Positions 22,770 to 34,644 of a stretch of DNA of 64,000 bases are shown here, in pieces. The stretch covers positions 806,001 to 870,000 of the forward strand of contig CP084611.1 in assembly GCA_025917655.1 (NCBI GenBank), written 5' to 3'. The notes beneath the pieces are model-generated. The model had not been told where the DNA came from. It worked only from the letters and a program-made list of their open reading frames with translations, and did no database searches. The DNA is from Chlorella sorokiniana (taxonomy: Eukaryota; Chlorophyta; Trebouxiophyceae; Chlorellales; Chlorellaceae). A program made the position numbers and the translations under genes. Each line of letters starts with the position of its first letter. The first letter of the stretch is position 1.

Positions 22770-23449
22770 GCATGGGCGTGTCCTCAATATTGGGGATGAT
22801 CAACTCAAGGCCCAGCTGCTGCAGATGGTGGCGTGTGGCTGTGGCGCTTGCGGTGATTCACCTCCGATGAGGAGTACTCGCGCCAAACGCCCTGCCGCTG
22901 GACCTCCAGAAGGCATCTTGACATTTCGCATGCCCTCCATACCGCTGCTGCCTCCTCTCAAGTTCCCCTGGATATTGCGATGCCTAGCGAGCAAACCCCA
23001 AGTAAGTAGCCTCGACAGACACTGACGAGAAGAAGAAGCAATCTTGTCAGGTCCTTTGATCGTAAAACTGTGAGCAGGCAGCGGTCTGCTGTACAGAGAG
23101 GCAGTGCTAGCGGAACTTCGTGTTCCCGAGGTGTGCAACACGTCTTCCTGCAAATTAAGATTCTTGAATCATCCATCTATCTTGTAACTAAGGTCCACAT
23201 TGCCCATTTGCACTTGCCGCCGGTGGCTTGTTCGACATCAACAGTGCGTTTCACCCGGCCTGTGCCACACACATTGTTCCGTTGTGCGGCAGGCGGCCTG
23301 CCTTGTCAGCTCCATCTTACAAGCGCTGTAATGTCTGGTGCCCACCCGCCGCCGGTAGCGCGTGACTGCCCACTGCTGCCGCCCACACTCCTTGCAGGTG
23401 CCTTGAACCCACAGCTTGCCAGCCGATCAAAAGGAGCCCTAGCAGCGGC
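22770..23449. promoter_or_regulatory. Divergent intergenic region, prohibitin-2/small membrane protein
   Basis: 680 bases between start codons of two divergent genes. Low-GC islands near 23030 and 23160; no gene recognised. Confidence 0.4.
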
Positions 23450-23629
23450 ATGAGCGGGAAGGCCAAGCTTGGAGACTACCTCTTCAAGGGCGCCGTAACA
23501 GTTTTGGCGGGCGGCTCGCTTGTTGCAGGGGTCATCGTTGCTGTGAGCATGGCTGACCGCTTTGCATTCCACCGGCACAACAAGCAGGCCATGCTTGAGG
23601 GGCAGGATGACACCAAGCAGCAGCAGTAA
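23450..23629 (+). CDS. 59-residue single-pass membrane protein
   Basis: Uninterrupted reading frame with ATG 23450 and TAA 23627: start MSGKAKLGDYLFKGAVTVLA, then a hydrophobic helix with small residues (AGGSLVAGVIVAVSMA), then a basic/polar tail (DRFAFHRHNKQAMLEGQDD). The layout of a short positively charged N-terminus, one helix and a hydrophilic tail resembles small subunits or assembly factors of mitochondrial respiratory complexes. I cannot name a family. A UGUAA lies 195 bases downstream. It shares its upstream region with prohibitin-2, also mitochondrial. Confidence 0.6.
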   Translation: MSGKAKLGDYLFKGAVTVLAGGSLVAGVIVAVSMADRFAFHRHNKQAMLEGQDDTKQQQ

Positions 23630-24266
23630 CAGCCACGCCTCACCTTTGCTCCGCTTCCCATCTGCCCCCTTGCTCCCAGTTTGTCTGCTGTCGTGCTTTT
23701 GTGTATCTGCACTCTTTGTATGTCTTTTGACCCTCCACTGTACCAACAAGCTCTCCCCATGATTCGCGATTCATGTGCATCCGTTGCGTGCATGCCTTAC
23801 ACACGCAAAAGTCAAGGACCGTATGTAAAGAGGTGCACCTGGCAGCCGGAACCCAGGAATCAAACATGACGCGGCGCCAAGAGGTCAAATGCCAGAGCAT
23901 AGCAAGGCAGGTAAAATACAGAGTCAGTGCATGCAGGCAAATGCAAGGGAAGCGAATGCAGAATTGCAAAACAGAGCAGGGAATTGAGAAGGGCCCTGCC
24001 TGGGTGAGGAGCCGCCTCCCTGCAGCCGAGCAACAGGAGCGGATGGGCAAGGCGGATGCGGACGGTGATGTGAGGCGGCACCAGGCAGCCAGGCAGGGCT
24101 GCTACTAAGTTGTGTTGCTTGCTGGCTGGCTGGATACTGGGTTGGCAGCGAGGCTCAGCCACCCGGGCAGGGCCAACAGGGGAGGGAAGCACTAGGGGAA
24201 GTGCAGCGGGCGCGCCGCCTCACGGAAGTGAAACCACGCCGCACCGCTGCAGATGCTGGCATGCCC
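23630..24266. other. Convergent 3' intergenic region
   Basis: 3' UTRs of the small membrane protein gene and importin alpha; no further gene seen. Confidence 0.45.
23824..23828 (+). terminator. UGUAA polyadenylation signal for the small membrane protein gene
   Basis: TGTAA 195 bases after the stop codon. On the opposite strand a TTACA at 23797-23801 may serve importin alpha, so the two 3' ends may touch or overlap. Confidence 0.4.
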
Positions 24267-27200
24267 TCACTGCTGCATGCCGAAGTTGAAACCGCCTGCG
24301 GGGGCTGCCGCGCCAAAGCCCTGCGGCGCGCCAAAGGCATAGGTTCCTGCGGGGGATACGGCATGCACAGCCCTGTGAGTGACAAACTGACGAGGCGATG
24401 CAACCCCACCCCTCGCGGCCGCCGCAGGCTTCTTCTCTGCCCCAGCCGCACAGGCAAGGCCTCTTGCACCAGCAGCAGCAGCAGGCGCTCTCCCCATGAT
24501 GCGCGGGCTCACCGCCCTCCACCGCGGGCGCCAGGTTCTCCTCCTCGCCGTCTTCCACGTCGAAGTACGTCTCCAGGATGGACACCGCCTTCTCGTAGAT
24601 GTCTTCGTTGCTGTGGTTCTGCATGGATGGAACCCGGGGGCGCGCGTGGCGGCGCCGCACGGTGAGGGGCCAGCACAGGGGAAGGCGCCGCCCTCCAGGC
24701 ATGGAGGCCTTGGCTGGCTGGCTTGGTCGCCTGTCAACGCACTCACGGCCAGCGCCTGTTGCACCGATGCTTCCTCCCTGCCGCACTGGTGCCGCCTCCT
24801 GCTGCACTGGTGCCTCCTGCTGCACTGGTGTACCCCCACTGCACTGGTCTGCTCCCCACTGCACTGGTGCTGGGCGGCCCACCTGCAGGTCCTCGATCTT
24901 GTCCAGCCCCTCCGCCTCGTCCACCAGCTGCGCAAAGGGGTTGCTGGCCGACGCGCCGCCCAGCTCCTTCTCCGCCTCGCCCACCTGCGCGCAGCGCCGG
25001 GCGGCGGGGATCGGGCGGCAGCCACACCGCCGCACAAGGCCGCCTCCTCACGCCCACCCTGCCAGGTGGTGCCCCCCACCCCCCCAGACTTGCGCTGACA
25101 TGTCGGGCCATGCCAGCGCCCTTGGCCCCTGCTGCCAGCCCTGCCTGCCTCCCACACGGGTTTCCCACCTTCAGGATGTTCTCCAGGCCCTCCAGCGCCA
25201 CCGTGACGATGCGGGCGTCGGAGCAGGACAGCAGGTCGCAGAGCGGCTTGATGGCGCCCTGGCTGACCAGGTACTTGATCTGCTCGTTGGTGCCGCCGCT
25301 GCGCGGGGGGGGCGCGGGGGTTGCCGCGGCCAGGTCAGGGCACCCGGCGCAGAGCCACCGGGAGAAAGGGACAGGGCACCCGGCGCAGAGCCCACGGGGC
25401 AAAGGGGTGCAGGCGGGATGCCTTCGCAGCAAGAGCAGAGCGGCAGGTCCAAGGCAGCTTCCTGAGGCCAGCAAAGGGCAGACCTGCATCCCTGCATGCG
25501 GCACCCGGCTGGTGCGCGGCGCAGGGCGGCCCCACCTGGTGGCGTTGGAGATGGCCCAGGCCGCCTCCTTCTTGATGTCGAACTCCGCGGTGGCCAGGAG
25601 GTGGATGAGGGGGGACGATGCCGGCGTCCACCACCGTCTGGATCTGCTCCTTGGTGCCCGCCGTGATGTTGGAGATGGTCCAGCACGCCTCCTTCTTGAT
25701 GCTCTTCTTGTGGCTGGTGGTCAGCAGGTTCAGCAGGCAGGGCAGCGCGCCGCAGTTGATGATGATCTGCGGGCGGGTCGGTGCAAGTGTATGCGCCGGT
25801 GTCAGCGCCACGGCACAAGAACATCACGTGGATGCAGCCAACCACAGGCAGCTGTTGCCAAGCAGCGTTAGTTGACGGGGAAAGGGGGTATCATACCTGC
25901 GTCTGCAGGTCATCGCCGGTCACAATGTTGCCCACAGTACGCAGCGCGGGCACCAGCACGCTTGGCGACTGATGCCTGCGAGGTCGGCAGGGCGGCAGCG
26001 GCAACCTGGTCAGGCGGCTGAGCACGGCCACGCAACAAAGACAAGCAGGCTTGCAGCCAATGCAACCACTGCCTCATATGAGCAGCATAGTTGGCAAACG
26101 CTGACATTGATGACCTGGCCCCGACCTGGCCCCAGACATGGCCAGGGCCTTCACCACGACTAGCAGCACCCAGCCCTGCCTGCCCCAGCTAGCAGCAGCC
26201 CCCCACTCACAGCAGCAGCTCCACGAGGCGGCGGCAGACCCCGAGTTGATGACCTCCTGGATCTTGTCGTTGGTGCCGTCGGAGAGGTAGGAGAGCGCCC
26301 AGCAGGCGTCCGTCAGCACCTCCTCATCCTGGCTGTGGATGAGGCGGGCCAGAGCGGGCAGCGCAGCCTTGACCTGCGGGAAGTCTGGCTGCGGCTTGCC
26401 GCGGCAGAAGTTGGACAGCGTCCACGTCGCGTTGCGCAGCATCGACATCTTAGTGTTGTCCTGCGGGAGCGGGAGTTGGGAGGGAGTCGAGTCAGGCCAC
26501 AGAGTGAGACAGGGACGAAACGTTGACCTGAGGGGGCACTGGCCACCCCGTTTCACAGTCCATGCATGCATGTGCATTCTGCAACCACGAATACCAGCAG
26601 CATTCCAGGCAAACACAAGTATCGCCCAATCGCCACTGCCCACCTTGAGCTGCTCCATGAGCGGCGCCAGTGCGCCGTTGGAGAGCACCAGGTCGCGGCA
26701 GCGGGGCGAGTCGCCCGCAATGTTCCCTAGCGCCCACACCGCCTGCTCGCGCACGTCGTCGATGGGGGAGTGCAGCAGCTGGACGAAGATGGGCACCGCC
26801 CCGCGTCGATCACCACCTTGGTGTGCTCGCTGGTGCCCGACGCGACGTTGGTGAGGGCCCAGGCCGCCTCAAACTGCAGCTGCGGCACGTCGTTGCGCTG
26901 CAGGAACTGCACAAACCGAGGGATCACGTTTTGGGCGATGACCTCCTCGATAGGTGGGTTGCGCTCTGCAGGCATAGGCAAAGCAAGGTGTGTGTGAGCA
27001 GGGGTGGGTTGGAAATGTTGGATGCCTGCTGCGAACAGCGCGGAGCCTGGCATGCGACGGCCCTCGGTTTGTGCAGCATAGCAAACGCCCACCAATGGAA
27101 AGCAGCTTGCGGAATTGTGTGGTAGCCTCAAGCTGGGCCTGAGGATCCTCAGACCACACGCCTTGCACCATGGTAGGCAGGCTTTCCAGCTGCTGGGGGA

Positions 27201-27758
27201 ACCACGACAAAACGATAAGAGCAGTTTGCAGCGTCTCTTGATCATGCAACGCTGCGACAGCTAGGCTGCGAACCGAATAACACATTCCCTTAACTTGGAA
27301 GTTCCTGCTGATAGGCTGCAAGTCTGCAGGCCGGCGCAAAGAACACGAGTCGCAGCGCGCTGCCAACGCACCTTCTGCTGCACGCCTTGGCCGCCGCGGG
27401 TGGACTCGAGGTCGCCCCCTCGGCCACTACAGCGCTGACCATGCGCTTCTTCAGCAGGTTCTCATCCCTGCGATCCTTGCGCAACTGAACAATGTTGTCC
27501 TCACGCTTCCTCCGGGCGTCATCGAGGTCGATGCCTGCGGCCGCAGGTCACGGGACGCTATTCAGGTCCTGGAGGGGCATTTAACCCCATGGTGCACCCC
27601 AAGACGCGGCAGCAATGAACGAGGAGCGACGGCTTGGAAGGCAGCCGCCCCTCGTTCAACATGGACAGTGATCACTGGGCGAAAGGCCCGAAACTATATC
27701 GGCGATGAACCTCACCCTTCTTGACAGGCCTCCTGGCCGCAGGTCCCTTACTGCTCAT
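24267..27758 (-). CDS. Importin subunit alpha (karyopherin alpha)
   Basis: Adaptor that binds basic nuclear localisation signals and importin beta for nuclear import. It starts at ATG 27758 ([15 protein letters not shown]). The importin-beta-binding segment follows (about 27540-27420; [19 protein letters not shown]), then ten or so armadillo repeats with the NLS-groove Trp/Asn motifs: [88 protein letters not shown] nucleoporin-like Gly/Phe tail ([19 protein letters not shown]) ends the protein at 24267. Three one-base shifts interrupt the armadillo exons, at C run 26799-26802 and C run 26239-26242 (one base short) and G run 25609-25614 (one base long). The homologous sequence continues across each, so I read them as assembly errors. 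Confidence 0.93.
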
Positions 27759-28345
27759 CGTGTGAAAACGCTCTGGCGCTGTGGCTGCCCGCGTTCGTGC
27801 CCAACCTGTGATTGGTTTCGAATAGCAGCAACGACACCGTGACGCAACAACAGCGCTCAGGGACTCGCAGCCCAATTGAAATGATGGGCAGCACAGGGTA
27901 CAGCAAGAAGTACGCCGCCGCTCCGCACTTGCAAGATGGGCCACCTGCAGGCGATGGCTGAACTGAGCAACAGTCAGCTCCCTGCCGTGCGCCGGGCAGC
28001 TGTGGTACGAAACTTACTGCGACGTTGCCGCAGACGGCACCTGCTGCAACATGCCGCAATCAGTATTGGCGGCATTACTGGTGCCGCCAGCGGCTGCCCC
28101 TACAGCAGGTCCTGACCCCCACCCTCTCTGCAACATGCATGGCCTTATCTGCTGCCATGATCATAAGCTGTAAAGGATAGTTAAAAGGCTTGCTGCGGCT
28201 TGGCTGCTCTGTGATGCACGCTGGGCCCCGCCCTCGGCGCCATTTTCTGCCCTGCTGCCCTGCGCTGCGCTGGCATGCGTGGCAGTGCACCTGCGTCTGT
28301 GCGCTCACAAGTACCTCCGTGCCTTCTGAAGCCATGCTTACATGC
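27759..28345. other. Upstream region of importin alpha
   Basis: 587 bases between two tandem leftward genes; should contain the importin alpha promoter. No gene seen. Confidence 0.45.
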
Positions 28346-28887
28346 CTAGGCTCCCTTCGACAGCTCCTCTCCAATGAGCTGCAGCTTGGATCGCGCCGCG
28401 ACGGCATCAGCAAAACTGGTGAGCCACAGCAGAGCAGGCGCCGTGAGAAGCGCAAGGTATGCCACGAAGTAGGGGAAGGTCAGGTCCGATATAACGAACG
28501 GGGTTGCCACATTCTCGCGCATCGTGAGGAGGTAGGCGAAGGCCCCGCAAGCCAACGCCAACAGGCAGAAAGCACCATACACCCTCATCTTCACTCCTGC
28601 GGCGATCTGAGCCACCCGCGCCTCGATCCACTGCCTCTTGATCTCTTTCACCTGCAGAGCGACCACAGGCATGACAAAGCATATGAATGAAACGTAAGCA
28701 TGCGAAATCACAGCTTGGCGGAGCAGCTGAGCGCCTGCAAGCTGCTGCAGCGTGCAGGTGGAAACCTGCCATTTTGCGCCTGCTGCCACCTCACCAAGCT
28801 GGAAGGCGGGCTCGGTGCATCCGATCCCGCCTCATCGTTGCTGCCGATCAGCGCACCCGTTCTGAGCCCGGTCGTGGGCATGCGCAT
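28346..28887 (-). CDS. Small protein with two predicted membrane helices
   Basis: Two exons in phase 0: 28795-28887 (MRMPTTGLRTGALIGSNDE to PSPPSSL) and 28346-28651, giving 132 residues. The second exon starts VKEIKRQWIEARVAQIAAG, a basic amphipathic stretch, then two hydrophobic helices (VYGAFCLLALACGAFAYLL and FPYFVAYLALLTAPALLWLT), and ends LQLIGEELSKGA. GT-AG intron. I do not recognise the family. A longer N-terminus from another exon is possible. Confidence 0.6.
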
Positions 28888-31335
28888 GGGTGTGCCACGC
28901 CCCACAGGTGCGACGATCGGTGCGACCAGTGCGGTCGAGCGGTATGCACGCAGGTGGCAGGGGCTGACCTAACCCAGGCCGAGTGAGACCTGCACGGCAT
29001 GGCAGTTGGTCGTGTGTGCAGTCAGAGGTAGTGCTATGCCAATCAGCATCAAGTGCTTTACGAGGCTTCAACCATGCTGCTGTCAAGTGCCCACCGTTCT
29101 GCAACATGCGGTTCCAGCAGTCCAAATCCAAGTGCTGCCAAAACAGAGGGAGGAATGACTGCCCTGTGTGACGGGAACATTGAGCAGCTGAACATGGAAA
29201 GTCCAAGGAAAGGAATGATGACAAGGCAGCGTGCCGCACGCTCAGCTTGGGGTGGAAAGAAGGATTCCTCCAACAACCATCGACGGAGCTTGCAAGCCAA
29301 ATGGCCTTTGGGGGTGATCACTCATGAGTCAACAGCCACACAACAGCTTGCCTGCCTGCTGCAGTAGCGCTAGCGCAGCCCTTCCGCATCTGCAGCCCTG
29401 CCTCCCACGAGCGCACTGCGCGACTCACCCGCCTTGCCGGCTGCCATCCGCCTGCCGCAGGCCCGCCTGCCCCAGAGTGGTGCAGCTGACGGCGGTCTGT
29501 CGCCCTCGGGGCTCTCTGGCGCAGTACGGTGAGATAGACGTTAGGGCGGTTGACACTTTTAACAACGCCGAGTTTTCGTGGCCAATTGCAGCCGAATTTC
29601 CTCGCCGGGCAAGGTCAAACAAGATCCAGGGGCCTTAAAGAACAAAATGGCCCTCGCCTGTGGCCCCTCGTGCTGAAATAGAGTTGAAGCCTCTTTGGGT
29701 TAGGGTGAAAGTGCGGAAGCGAGGCTGCTGGGACAGATAAAAGTCCTATACTTGACTTGTAAGGACACGTGGCAGGCGCAGTTTGTGGAAAGGTGGCTTT
29801 TCCTGCCCGCGAAAACTTGCGCTTGCCAGCTGTGCGATGGATAAGGAGAATAGGGCCTGTGGTCAGGCTCCTCCCGCTCCTATTGCCTCAGCACATTCGC
29901 AGGAACCTCAAAGCTAAAAAGGGGGCGAACAACCGGCAGCGAGGTACGTGTAGGCCTCAAATGGCAGCAGCCGTGCCAGGACAAGGCACATGGCCAGGTC
30001 ATGGCTGCAAGACTGAGGCATGTCCCAGGCGTATCAACGCACCACCTTCGAAATTTTGCTGCAGACTGGCAAGAAACGCCAGTACTGTGACTCTGAGACC
30101 CACAAACACAGGCAGGAGCAGGGGCAGGAGCGGCAGCGAACCCCCCGCCCTGCGGTCGACCACGGCAGATAAGCCGCAGCCTGAGCATAGGCCGCATTAC
30201 AGCAGTGCCAGGGGCAGCAGAGAACTCTCTCACTGCTAGCTGCGTGCGCTGCGGCCCTGCTCCCAGTGCGAAGGCATGCAGGCTCTGGGCCATGACCAAA
30301 GGTGCACCGGTGTGCCAGCACCAAGGGCGGGCGGTAGCAGCAGCTGCGTGGGCAGCAGCCGAAGCTGATGAGGCGGAAGTGCTGAGACAGCTGCTGGAGG
30401 AGCTGCAGCACAAAGCAAAAGGGCAGGAATAGCAGCAGCAGCAGGCAGCAGAGCCACAGGCAGCCGTGGAAGACGCCGCAGCGGGCAGGGCCCGGTGCAG
30501 CGGGAGCGGCGGCAGGGGAGGTCGGCCGGGCACCGGCATTTGGCTCGCCGGTGCACCCGACAGATTCCTAACATGCTACCTATTCTCTTTTGGTGATAGG
30601 TTGCTGAGTTGGGGCAGCTCTCCCCCGTCTGTCTGCCGCAGCTGCTCTGGCAAGCGGCGAAACCTGTTGCTACCAGCTTTCACAAACCGCTATATCCACC
30701 CGAAGACAATGTGGGGCGGCTTGTGTGCACACACGCTCGAACGGGGGACTGAGGAATACCTCTCGGAAGCCGCGGCCAGTGCAGGCGGCATTTGGCGGAA
30801 AAAAGACAATAATTCATCATTCGGAAGCATTTGGGAGCGAATGGGAGCGTTTGAGAGACATCGATTTCGGCGAATGTTAAAAATGTAGCGCGCAGGCAAA
30901 CTGTTATCTCGCTGTACGCAGCAAGTGGCTGACTGCGAGAAGGCGCAGCAGGTGGGCTGTCCTTTGGCTTCCAGATATGATCACGCGCGTGTGTGTTTGT
31001 TTTGTCCCGTGAGGGCGGTTGCGGACCGTAAAGCACATGACAGGCGTCTGTGGTGGCCACTGGGTGCAGCTGCAGAGTGGCTCTGCAAGCGAAGCTGCGG
31101 GGCGGCATGTGCGCCCCACATTGCCGCAGCTGCCCCTCCCTCACACCTGTGCTGTGCATGCTGCCTCTGCTGCAGGCGCCTCAGCGAGGCGTGGGACATG
31201 CACTGAAGCCGCGCTGTGTGCTGCGCTATAGGGGAGCTGCAGAGAAGCTAAGCCGGGGATGACTTGACCTTGCCTTCTTCTGTTTCAAATCATCTGCAAA
31301 GTTCGTTATTGGTGTAACTCTTGTATCACACAACA
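28888..31335. other. Gene-poor stretch
   Basis: About 2.4 kb with only short open frames and no domain I recognise. Base composition is mixed, with AT-richer parts at 29.0-29.3, 29.6-29.8 and 30.8-31.0 kb. A weak small coding candidate is listed separately. Confidence 0.4.
30292..30432 (+). CDS. Possible 46-residue acidic/helical peptide
   Basis: ATG 30292 to TAG 30430. The second half (AWAAAEADEAEVLRQLLEEL) has a heptad-like Leu/Glu pattern and codon use like neighbouring exons. It could equally be the last exon of an unseen gene, since the frame is open for about 100 bases upstream of the ATG. No homologue recognised. Confidence 0.2.
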   Translation: MTKGAPVCQHQGRAVAAAAWAAAEADEAEVLRQLLEELQHKAKGQE

Positions 31336-33731
31336 ATGCATAGACAAAAGGTACCTGCCAGCACAACTTTTCCCGTTTTGGCGCTGCTGCTCGCGTTCGG
31401 TATCTTCCAAGCACATGCATCTTGTATGTAAGTAGGGGCATGGCTGCACATTCAGGGACTTGTGATGAGTGAGACACCTCCCCGCGATGCCGCTGGCTCG
31501 CAAAGCTGCAGCCAGGCTCCTACAGCCCTCTCTGTGAAACATGTGAAACAAATTCAACCAAGGCATGGGGATGATGAACGCCTAAACCTCGGTGTGCGAC
31601 CGACAGATGTCAATGACCCCGCCGGCCCGCCGTACACACACCAACCACCCTGGTTTGCGCATGCTCGCCCTGCAGTTGGACGCCGCTTCTGGACGTTCGA
31701 CTGCCTGCATCCGTAACTACTTGCGCTGACCTCAGGCGCCTCGGATACAGCACCCAAGCAAACTTGTGTGACGCATGTAGCGCACAGCTGACAAAATCAG
31801 CATGTCTCGGCCGTACCGCTTTCACGTATCATGCCGCGGGTGAGTTTTCAACTGAGCTGGCTTGATTTCATACCATCTTTCAGCAATACAGTGTAGCCGT
31901 GTTCTGTTCCTTTGTCTGCTTCTGATCCACTAGCTGCCACTCTGCGCAGACACTGCATCATGCTCGTGGGCCACCCCTGCCCAGGCGGGCATGAAAGCGT
32001 ATGAGGCCAAGTACAGCCTGCGGGCCAACGCTGCTGAGTATACCACCTTCAAACTGAGTGAGCGCTGTTGATGTGATCTTAGCCCTCGAAGGTGCTGCAG
32101 AACCCCGTTAATCAAGGCCTTTGCGCAACTGCAGGGAAAGGTGTGTGCGGGCTAACCCTGGCCTTTAAGCAGCTGTACAGCGGCAGCCAGTTCCAGCGGG
32201 CCTGGTTTGGCGCCACGAGCTACGGCTTCCGAGCTTATGACCTGCCGCAGGGCCTCCTTCCGTCCTCTTTCTGCGTCACCACCGCTGCCAACCAGACGTG
32301 CACAGTGAGCGTGAACCGAGGCGCCAACGCTGACCTTCAGGGCGTGTACAACTTCCGCTACGTGTGGACGCAGGTGCGCTGCTCCGCCGGTGCAGTACAG
32401 GTGCCTGGCTGCACAACGGCAGCATGCGTCTTGTGCAGTAAGCTTGCAGCTGACGTAGCACAGGAAGGCTGTGTTTGCGTGCCACCCATCAGCTGTGTCC
32501 AGCCTGCGCCCAGTCCTGCTCCACGGGGACATCAGCTGTGCCCCGCTGCCGTTGCTGCCGCTCTTGCTGCAGAACAAAGCGATCGTTGCCGCCCAGGACC
32601 AGGGCAACAACTACCAGTGCGACCTGCGAAGCGGCCTGCTCACCAGCAACAAGCCATGCATCAAGGCCAGCGCGGTGCCCTTCACGTACCAAGTCAAAGT
32701 CACTGGTGAGGCATCAATGGTGGCTTCCTCGCACCTGGACGGCCTTGCTGCCACCAGGTTGCCTGATGCCGCCCGCGGCCTCTGTGCACCTCGTCTGTCC
32801 CATGGCGCAGAAGTGAAGTGCCGCACGCCGCTGCCCTCCTCGACGGCGCCAGTGCTCATAAAAGATGTGTCACCTTTTGGTAACCCTGGGTACCTCTTCA
32901 CACCTGGCAAGGAGACACTTAAAAACCGAGCCAGCACGTACCCTCTCGATGGTATGCTGTTGTTGACTTCAAAATGCCCGCAGGCTGCTGTGTTCGCTGC
33001 AGCTGCTGTTGTTGGAATGAAATCCTCATTCCTCCTTGTAACAGCACTCCCTCACTGCCCACTGCAGGCCTGTCCAAGTCGGTCTGGTCCATGGAGGTGG
33101 TGAAGGGGAGCGCCAAGCTGTACGCCATGGTCCTGCGCGGCACCCCAGACACCTTTGCAGCTGAGGCCTGCAACAGTGAGCGGCACATGTTCTTCGCTGT
33201 TCCTTTCGCTATGCTTGTGGCAACGGTGTGATGATGCCGTTCACCAAAGCCTGTTCCTGTGTGGCTTTCCTGCTTGTGTTGCCGTGAAGCTGGTGGTACA
33301 CACCACTTGCCGTGCCGACGCAGATGGGGTGTGCAACTGGCGGTTGCTGGCGGGCAAGGCAGTTGGCGGCGCTTGCTACGGGCTAAAGTGCGCTGGCACT
33401 TACACGCCTGCACGCAGGGGCGAGAGGTGAGGAGGGCAGCAGTGCCGCTGTAGCAGAAGCAACGCACTGGCGTCGGTTTGCAGAGCAGCGGGCAGTCACG
33501 TCTTAACCCGTTAACGGCTGCTGCTCTGCATCCCGTCTCATCCTGAACCGCTTGTTGTCATAGCTGGCTCCTGTGAGATTCGCCGATCACCTTGCCGCTG
33601 CATGCACTGCACTCCCTCTCTGCAGCGCCACCCTCGTCATTGCCTATGCGCGGTACACTCAGTTCCAAGATCCTGCAAAAATTGACCCGGTGGAGACCCC
33701 CAGTGCAGGCCCGCATTACACTGCGCAGTGA
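31336..33731 (+). CDS. Secreted Cys-containing protein of unknown family
   Basis: Exon 1 (31336-31423) encodes a textbook signal peptide: MHRQKVPASTTFPVLALLLA then FGIFQAHAS. It is followed by a GTATGT donor. Exons at 31950-32041 (ASCSWATPAQAGMKAYEAKY), about 32137-32373 (FQRAWFGATSYGFRAYDLPQ), 32573-32705, 33068-33175 (LSKSVWSMEVVKGSAKLYAM) and about 33290-33428 (VVHTTCRADADGVCNWRLLA) keep an open frame with scattered Cys pairs. The last clear exon (about 33626-33731) gives LVIAYARYTQFQDPAKI and stops at 33729, though CAGTGAGT there is also a good donor, so a further exon near 33900-34045 may exist. One junction (33175 to about 33290) does not fit in phase. The product is probably exported to the wall or medium; no family recognised. 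Confidence 0.6.
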
Positions 33732-34644
33732 GTCCTGCTGCCGCTGCTGCTGGCTCGAGTTCCTCCTGGTGGCCCTGCTGCCAGGCGCTGCCGTTGCATG
33801 CTGTCCTCAGCATGCAATTTCCGGCTTGCGCCTCTTTGAGCTGCCGTCATCCCTCCCCTGAAGCAGCTCCGTCGCACCCATTCTGCTGCAGACTTTCCCT
33901 ACTCCAGTTCAAAGCAGGCTTCCGCGTAACAATTCCAGAATCTGTTTGTACCGCCAGACCCTCCTGCAAGCCGCTAGAACATCAGCTACTTTCACCGAGG
34001 ATTCAACCCTGTCAAGCAGCGTTGCCTCCGTCGCTGAATCTGTGATGTGCTTTGCTACATGTAGTACTGTATGATCGTGTGAACTGCAGTAAATTTGTCT
34101 CTGGTTATCGACATCCCTTATAACATTTTTGCAAGTGCATAGTTTGCAGACATTGCGGGCCGTGCCAGGCGGCAGGCGGTGGCAGCCTTGAGTGGATGTC
34201 ATGCATGCCGCCGGTGACCCATGCAATGCAAACATTGCACAGTAAAGTGGCTGGAATCTTTAAGCGCCTCCGGTGTTGTTCAAGCTGTCCATGGACAAAC
34301 AGCTTGCTTCAGAGGAGCATCGCAGCCACCAGCAGACGGGTAGCGACGGCGCCTCCTGTGCAAGAGGCTCCAGGCGCCTACCAAGTGCTTGATCGAGTTT
34401 TGTTTTGCGAGGCGCCCTCATGGTCTAAAGCATAACGGTTTTGGCCGCTAAGGGCTTGCCCAGGGCGCCCCCTTCGCGCAGCGGAACTTCCGCCCTTTTG
34501 ATAACGCGCCGTATACATTGCTGAATGATCACTTGCGGCATAAACCTGCGATCGCCCCAGCAAGGGCGTTCCGGGCTGTGAACGCAGACTGTGCCATCAT
34601 TCAACTCCCCATACACAGCCTGCCCGGACTTCCTCCTGCACCGG
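33732..34644. other. Intergenic region, possible last exon plus reductase promoter
   Basis: May hold a final exon of the secreted protein (33901-34045) and must hold the reductase promoter. Otherwise nothing recognised. Confidence 0.35.

Noticed and set aside
25609-26802. Importin alpha as a pseudogene
   Set aside because: Three one-base shifts sit at G/C runs and the armadillo repeats, IBB domain, introns and tail are all intact; sequencing error is more likely.
28907-28940. GGTGCGAC-type short repeats as a tRNA or regulatory array
   Set aside because: Only two or three imperfect copies, no cloverleaf and no T-loop consensus.
29880-30539. 219-codon open frame on the minus strand with an ATG
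   Set aside because: Ala/Ser/Cys/Pro-rich, typical of a chance open frame opposite GC-rich DNA; no splice or domain support.
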